This document shows, one piece after another, positions 61,567 to 64,000 of a DNA stretch of 64,000 nucleotides; position 1 is the stretch's first letter, and every line of letters starts with the position of its first letter. The position numbers were made by a program, and so were the translations under genes. Under the pieces are notes generated by a model. The model was not told where the DNA came from and did not search any database. It worked only from the letters and a program-made list of their open reading frames with translations. The DNA comes from Paenibacillus sp. Soil750 (lineage in GTDB: Bacteria > Bacillota > Bacilli > Paenibacillales > NBRC-103111): contig NZ_LMSD01000006.1 of assembly GCF_001428045.1 (NCBI RefSeq), positions 62,001 through 126,000 of the forward strand, read 5' to 3'.

Positions 61567-63227
61567 CTTTGAAGGGAATAGAGGTTACAGCTCCAGATTC
61601 ACCTGATGTAAGACTGCTCCAGAATATAAGCTTTACGCTGGAAGAAGGTTCCGTAACATTGCTTATCGGCCATGCAGGATCAGGAAAATCTACACTGCTG
61701 CAAGTGATGTCGGGTCTCCTTAAGCCGCAAGCTGGATCAATTACGGTGGATGAACAGCCGATTTGGCTGAAACCGATGAAAGCCGATCCCAAGCAATTGC
61801 TTCGCTTCGGCTTAACATTTCAATTCCCCGAGCAGCAATTGTTCGCACGCAGCATAGGTCAAGAATTCGCTTATTCGCTTCGGCCGTATAAACTTGAAAA
61901 GGGAGAGCGGGATCGCCGCATTCGCGAGGCGACCCATGCGCTCGATCCGCATGGCGTCTTCGCCATGGATCGCTCGCCCTTCGCGCTCAGCGGCGGCGAG
62001 CAGCGCCGGCTCGCGCTGGCGACAACCTTCGCCACGGCGCCGGATTGGCTCCTCATGGATGAGCCAACTGCCGGCCTCGAGGCGGCCGCCGTGCGCGAGC
62101 TGCTGCGCATGCTGCGCGAGCGTGGCGGTCGTGGCGGACTCGTTGTCGCCACGCACGATCTGGACACGTTCTTTCCGCTAGCGGACCGTGTCCTCGTTCT
62201 AGACCATGGCGAGCTCGTCTTCGACGGCGCGCCGCAACTGCTCTGCCGCGCGCCCGAGGTGCTGGCGCGCGCCGGGGTTGGCCTCCCGAGCTGCGCGGAG
62301 GCCGCTGTGGAGATGGCGCGCATTGGCATCGCCATCGCGCCGGATCTGCTCACGCCGGCGCTTGCCGCGTCGGCGATCTTGGCTGCGCTGCGCGAAGCGG
62401 GCAGCGCTTCTGCGCCAGCGGCGCCGCAGGCCGCAGCGAGCGTGGCGCAGCCACCGCGGCCTGCGCAGCGGCAGGAGCCGAAGTCGGAACCACCCGCGCC
62501 GCAGGCGGGGTGGTTGGGGCTGGACCCGCGCGCGAAGTGGCTGCTCTACCTGCTGCTCGCCATCGGCACGATGGGGCAGCAGGGGTGGGGCAGCCTCGCG
62601 GTGGCCGCGGCGCTTGTCGGCTGCGCGTTTCTCGGCCTTCCGCGCAGTGTGTTGCGCGGGATCCGCAAAATCGCGATGTCTTACGCGATTTTCCTGATCT
62701 TTTCCGTCGCGCTGGCGGGGATCGAATTCTCACCGCTCGGTTACTCGGTTGACAATGGCTGGAGCACCACGTTTATTCTGACACGATTATTTGTCGTCTT
62801 GATGGCAGGCTGCTGGCTCGCCATGTCGACCCCCTATAGTCAGCTCGTGCAAGGACTGAACTGGGTATTGAAATATTTGTACAAGGTAAAGCTGCCCGTG
62901 GCATCCTTTTCCTTGGCGGTTTCGTTTGTTTTCCGCTTCATCCCGCTCATCATGCGGGAGTGGCAGCAATTCTCGATGATCGTGCGAGCACGAGGGAAAG
63001 CCTCTGTCCGCCCAGGTAGTGTTCGCGTGCGCGACATTCCTGCACTGGTAGTTCCGCTACTATTAGGGATGTTCCACAAAGCGGAACAAATGACCGTCGC
63101 GATGGAGATGAAGCAAATCGACGGCACAACGTTGCTGCTACGGAAGAACACTTTGGAGTGGGAGAGAGTGGACACGGTCTTAGTGGTGGTTGCTTTACTT
63201 GCTTGGGGACTTTTGCTATTTACGTAG
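61557..63227 (+). CDS. Fusion of ECF ATPase (EcfA2-like) and EcfT transmembrane protein
   Basis: A 556-residue fused protein. Residues 1-275 are an ATPase: Walker A GHAGSGKST, Q-loop FQFPEQQLFARSIGQEF, LSGGEQRR, WLLMDEPTAGLE, ATHDLD. At 280-318 is an Ala/Pro/Gln linker. Residues 320-556 are an EcfT with about five helices and the coupling motif VRARGKASVR. The second EcfT coupling motif, normally AMEARG, reads AMEMKQ. DNA from about 61.9 to 62.7 kb is far more GC-rich than the neighbours. Together with BioY and the first ATPase it makes a biotin importer. Confidence 0.9.
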   Translation: MPIALKGIEVTAPDSPDVRLLQNISFTLEEGSVTLLIGHAGSGKSTLLQVMSGLLKPQAGSITVDEQPIWLKPMKADPKQLLRFGLTFQFPEQQLFARSIGQEFAYSLRPYKLEKGERDRRIREATHALDPHGVFAMDRSPFALSGGEQRRLALATTFATAPDWLLMDEPTAGLEAAAVRELLRMLRERGGRGGLVVATHDLDTFFPLADRVLVLDHGELVFDGAPQLLCRAPEVLARAGVGLPSCAEAAVEMARIGIAIAPDLLTPALAASAILAALREAGSASAPAAPQAAASVAQPPRPAQRQEPKSEPPAPQAGWLGLDPRAKWLLYLLLAIGTMGQQGWGSLAVAAALVGCAFLGLPRSVLRGIRKIAMSYAIFLIFSVALAGIEFSPLGYSVDNGWSTTFILTRLFVVLMAGCWLAMSTPYSQLVQGLNWVLKYLYKVKLPVASFSLAVSFVFRFIPLIMREWQQFSMIVRARGKASVRPGSVRVRDIPALVVPLLLGMFHKAEQMTVAMEMKQIDGTTLLLRKNTLEWERVDTVLVVVALLAWGLLLFT

Positions 63228-63673
63228 TAGTAACAACAACCTAGTAGCTTCGGTAGTCTAATAGTAGCCAACAAGCAGGTTGCTAACGGACACAGCGGAT
63301 GCTATTAGGTTGTATTTGATTGTTTGTGTAGGATAACGGACACAGCAGATCTTATTTGCCTGAAATCAGAGAATTACTGGCTTGCTAGGGCCATTTAACG
63401 GCTATGGTGTCCGTTAGCTCCCCAAAAGCCCCATTCTGGTATAAATAACGTCATTCATGTCCGTTAGAGTTTGTTCTCTATAGCCCTCCGCTCCTTTGTG
63501 CTGTCCCCGCGTATTTCCGTACCTCCGAGTCCTCCGTACCTCCGAACCTCTTGCTGCTCCTCCCTTAATCTTCTCCTAGCTCCCCACCCATTATCGAAAT
63601 CTAGGAATATTTCTCTCAATTACTGCTTACAAATAGAGTGATAGACGATTCCTCGAGAAATGGGTGGTTTGCT
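63228..63673. repeat. Gene-free stretch with AACGGACACAGC repeats
   Basis: Two direct copies of TAACGGACACAGCRGAT (63284-63300 and 63334-63350) and two inverted tgTCCGTTAG copies (about 63409-63418 and 63459-63468). The rest, up to the next gene, shows no reading frame worth reporting and no clear terminator. Confidence 0.6.
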
Positions 63674-64000
63674 ATGAACGTCCGAAAGAAGAGGTTTCTA
63701 TTTTACACGTTACTAGCGGGAGTGTTTATGCTTCTTTTTCTCTTTGTCATCAGTGCGCTTAATTCTTCAACAGCCCCCATCCACATAGAAGTCCAAGCCG
63801 AGGAATTAATCCAAACTCCCGTGTCAACGTCTGTGCCCGAGTCTGTACCTGCGTATGTGACTGTGTCTGAATCTGATCCTGATCCTGATCCAGCGCCCGT
63901 TGAGGTTTCATCCCTTCCACCGGACAAGCCTGAGCAGCCACTCCCAGCTCAAGTGGGCACAATTCCAGCACCAACAGCATCCGTGCAAGTGATCACAGCC
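63674..64000 (+). CDS. Membrane-anchored protein, N-terminal part (runs off the right edge)
   Basis: 109 codons without a stop to the window end. Short basic N-terminus (NVRKKR), one hydrophobic helix at about 8-27 (FLFYTLLAGVFMLLFLFVIS) and then a Pro/Ser/Val-rich, negatively charged spacer with DPDPDP. GGGTGG lies just before ATG 63674. A signal anchor plus a disordered linker is typical of exported cell-wall enzymes or binding proteins, but the functional domain is outside the window. Confidence 0.7.
   Translation, partial: MNVRKKRFLFYTLLAGVFMLLFLFVISALNSSTAPIHIEVQAEELIQTPVSTSVPESVPAYVTVSESDPDPDPAPVEVSSLPPDKPEQPLPAQVGTIPAPTASVQVITA

Noticed and set aside
61812-62733. Long open frames on both strands across the GC-rich ECF fusion gene
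   Set aside because: They are Arg/Ala/Ser-rich, have no family resemblance and arise because stop codons are rare in GC-rich DNA; the ATPase-EcfT frame explains the region.

Overview
The window looks like chromosomal DNA of a spore-forming, low-to-moderate GC Firmicute, most likely Paenibacillus or a close relative. The evidence is the gene content: two spore-germination receptor loci, an S-layer-homology protein, a secreted protein with a copper-amine-oxidase N-terminal-like domain, a Bce-type peptide-resistance module, and two sets of YesM/YesN two-component regulators with lipoprotein sugar-binding proteins. I saw no rRNA, tRNA, CRISPR array, transposase or phage gene.

Region 1 (1-19.7 kb) reads as a reactive-electrophile/quinone and oxidative-stress island. 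It holds a truncated catalase, an MFS exporter, an oxidase-like small membrane protein, and two near-identical MhqO-like ring-cleaving dioxygenases, each heading an operon. Operon A is dioxygenase, MhqD-like hydrolase and flavin reductase. Operon B is dioxygenase, MhqN-like nitroreductase, pirin, an unknown 108-aa protein and an unusual GAPDH. Two LysR regulators share an almost identical promoter segment although their proteins have diverged. A signal-peptide-bearing isochorismatase homologue sits beside a broken cytoplasmic-type relative. A solute-binding lipoprotein, YesM and YesN trio without permeases lies between the two halves. An LtrA-like protein closes the region.

Region 2 (20-38.9 kb) holds a complete minus-strand germinant-receptor operon (A, C, small D-like, B); a TetR regulator with a YhgE/ABC-2-like membrane protein, both preceded by matching 24-bp palindromes; a BceRS-BceAB module abutting a second OmpR/HK system with a secreted protein; small CBO0543-like membrane proteins and a stress SDR; and an orphan GerB gene preceded by a GerB pseudogene.

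Region 3 (39-52 kb) holds a secreted modular protein divergent from a Cache/PAS sensor kinase and OmpR regulator, with a perfectly 11-bp-phased repeat array between them; a YVTN-like lipoprotein; an SLH protein; an AraC regulator with an ADP-ribosylglycohydrolase; and an amidohydrolase with a Rieske protein behind a nested inverted repeat.

Region 4 (52-64 kb) is a complete carbohydrate-uptake locus (AraC, YesM, YesN, LplB, YtcP, binding protein). It is followed by a biotin ECF transporter: BioY divergent from an EcfA ATPase and an EcfA-EcfT fusion. A truncated membrane-anchored protein gene runs off the right end.
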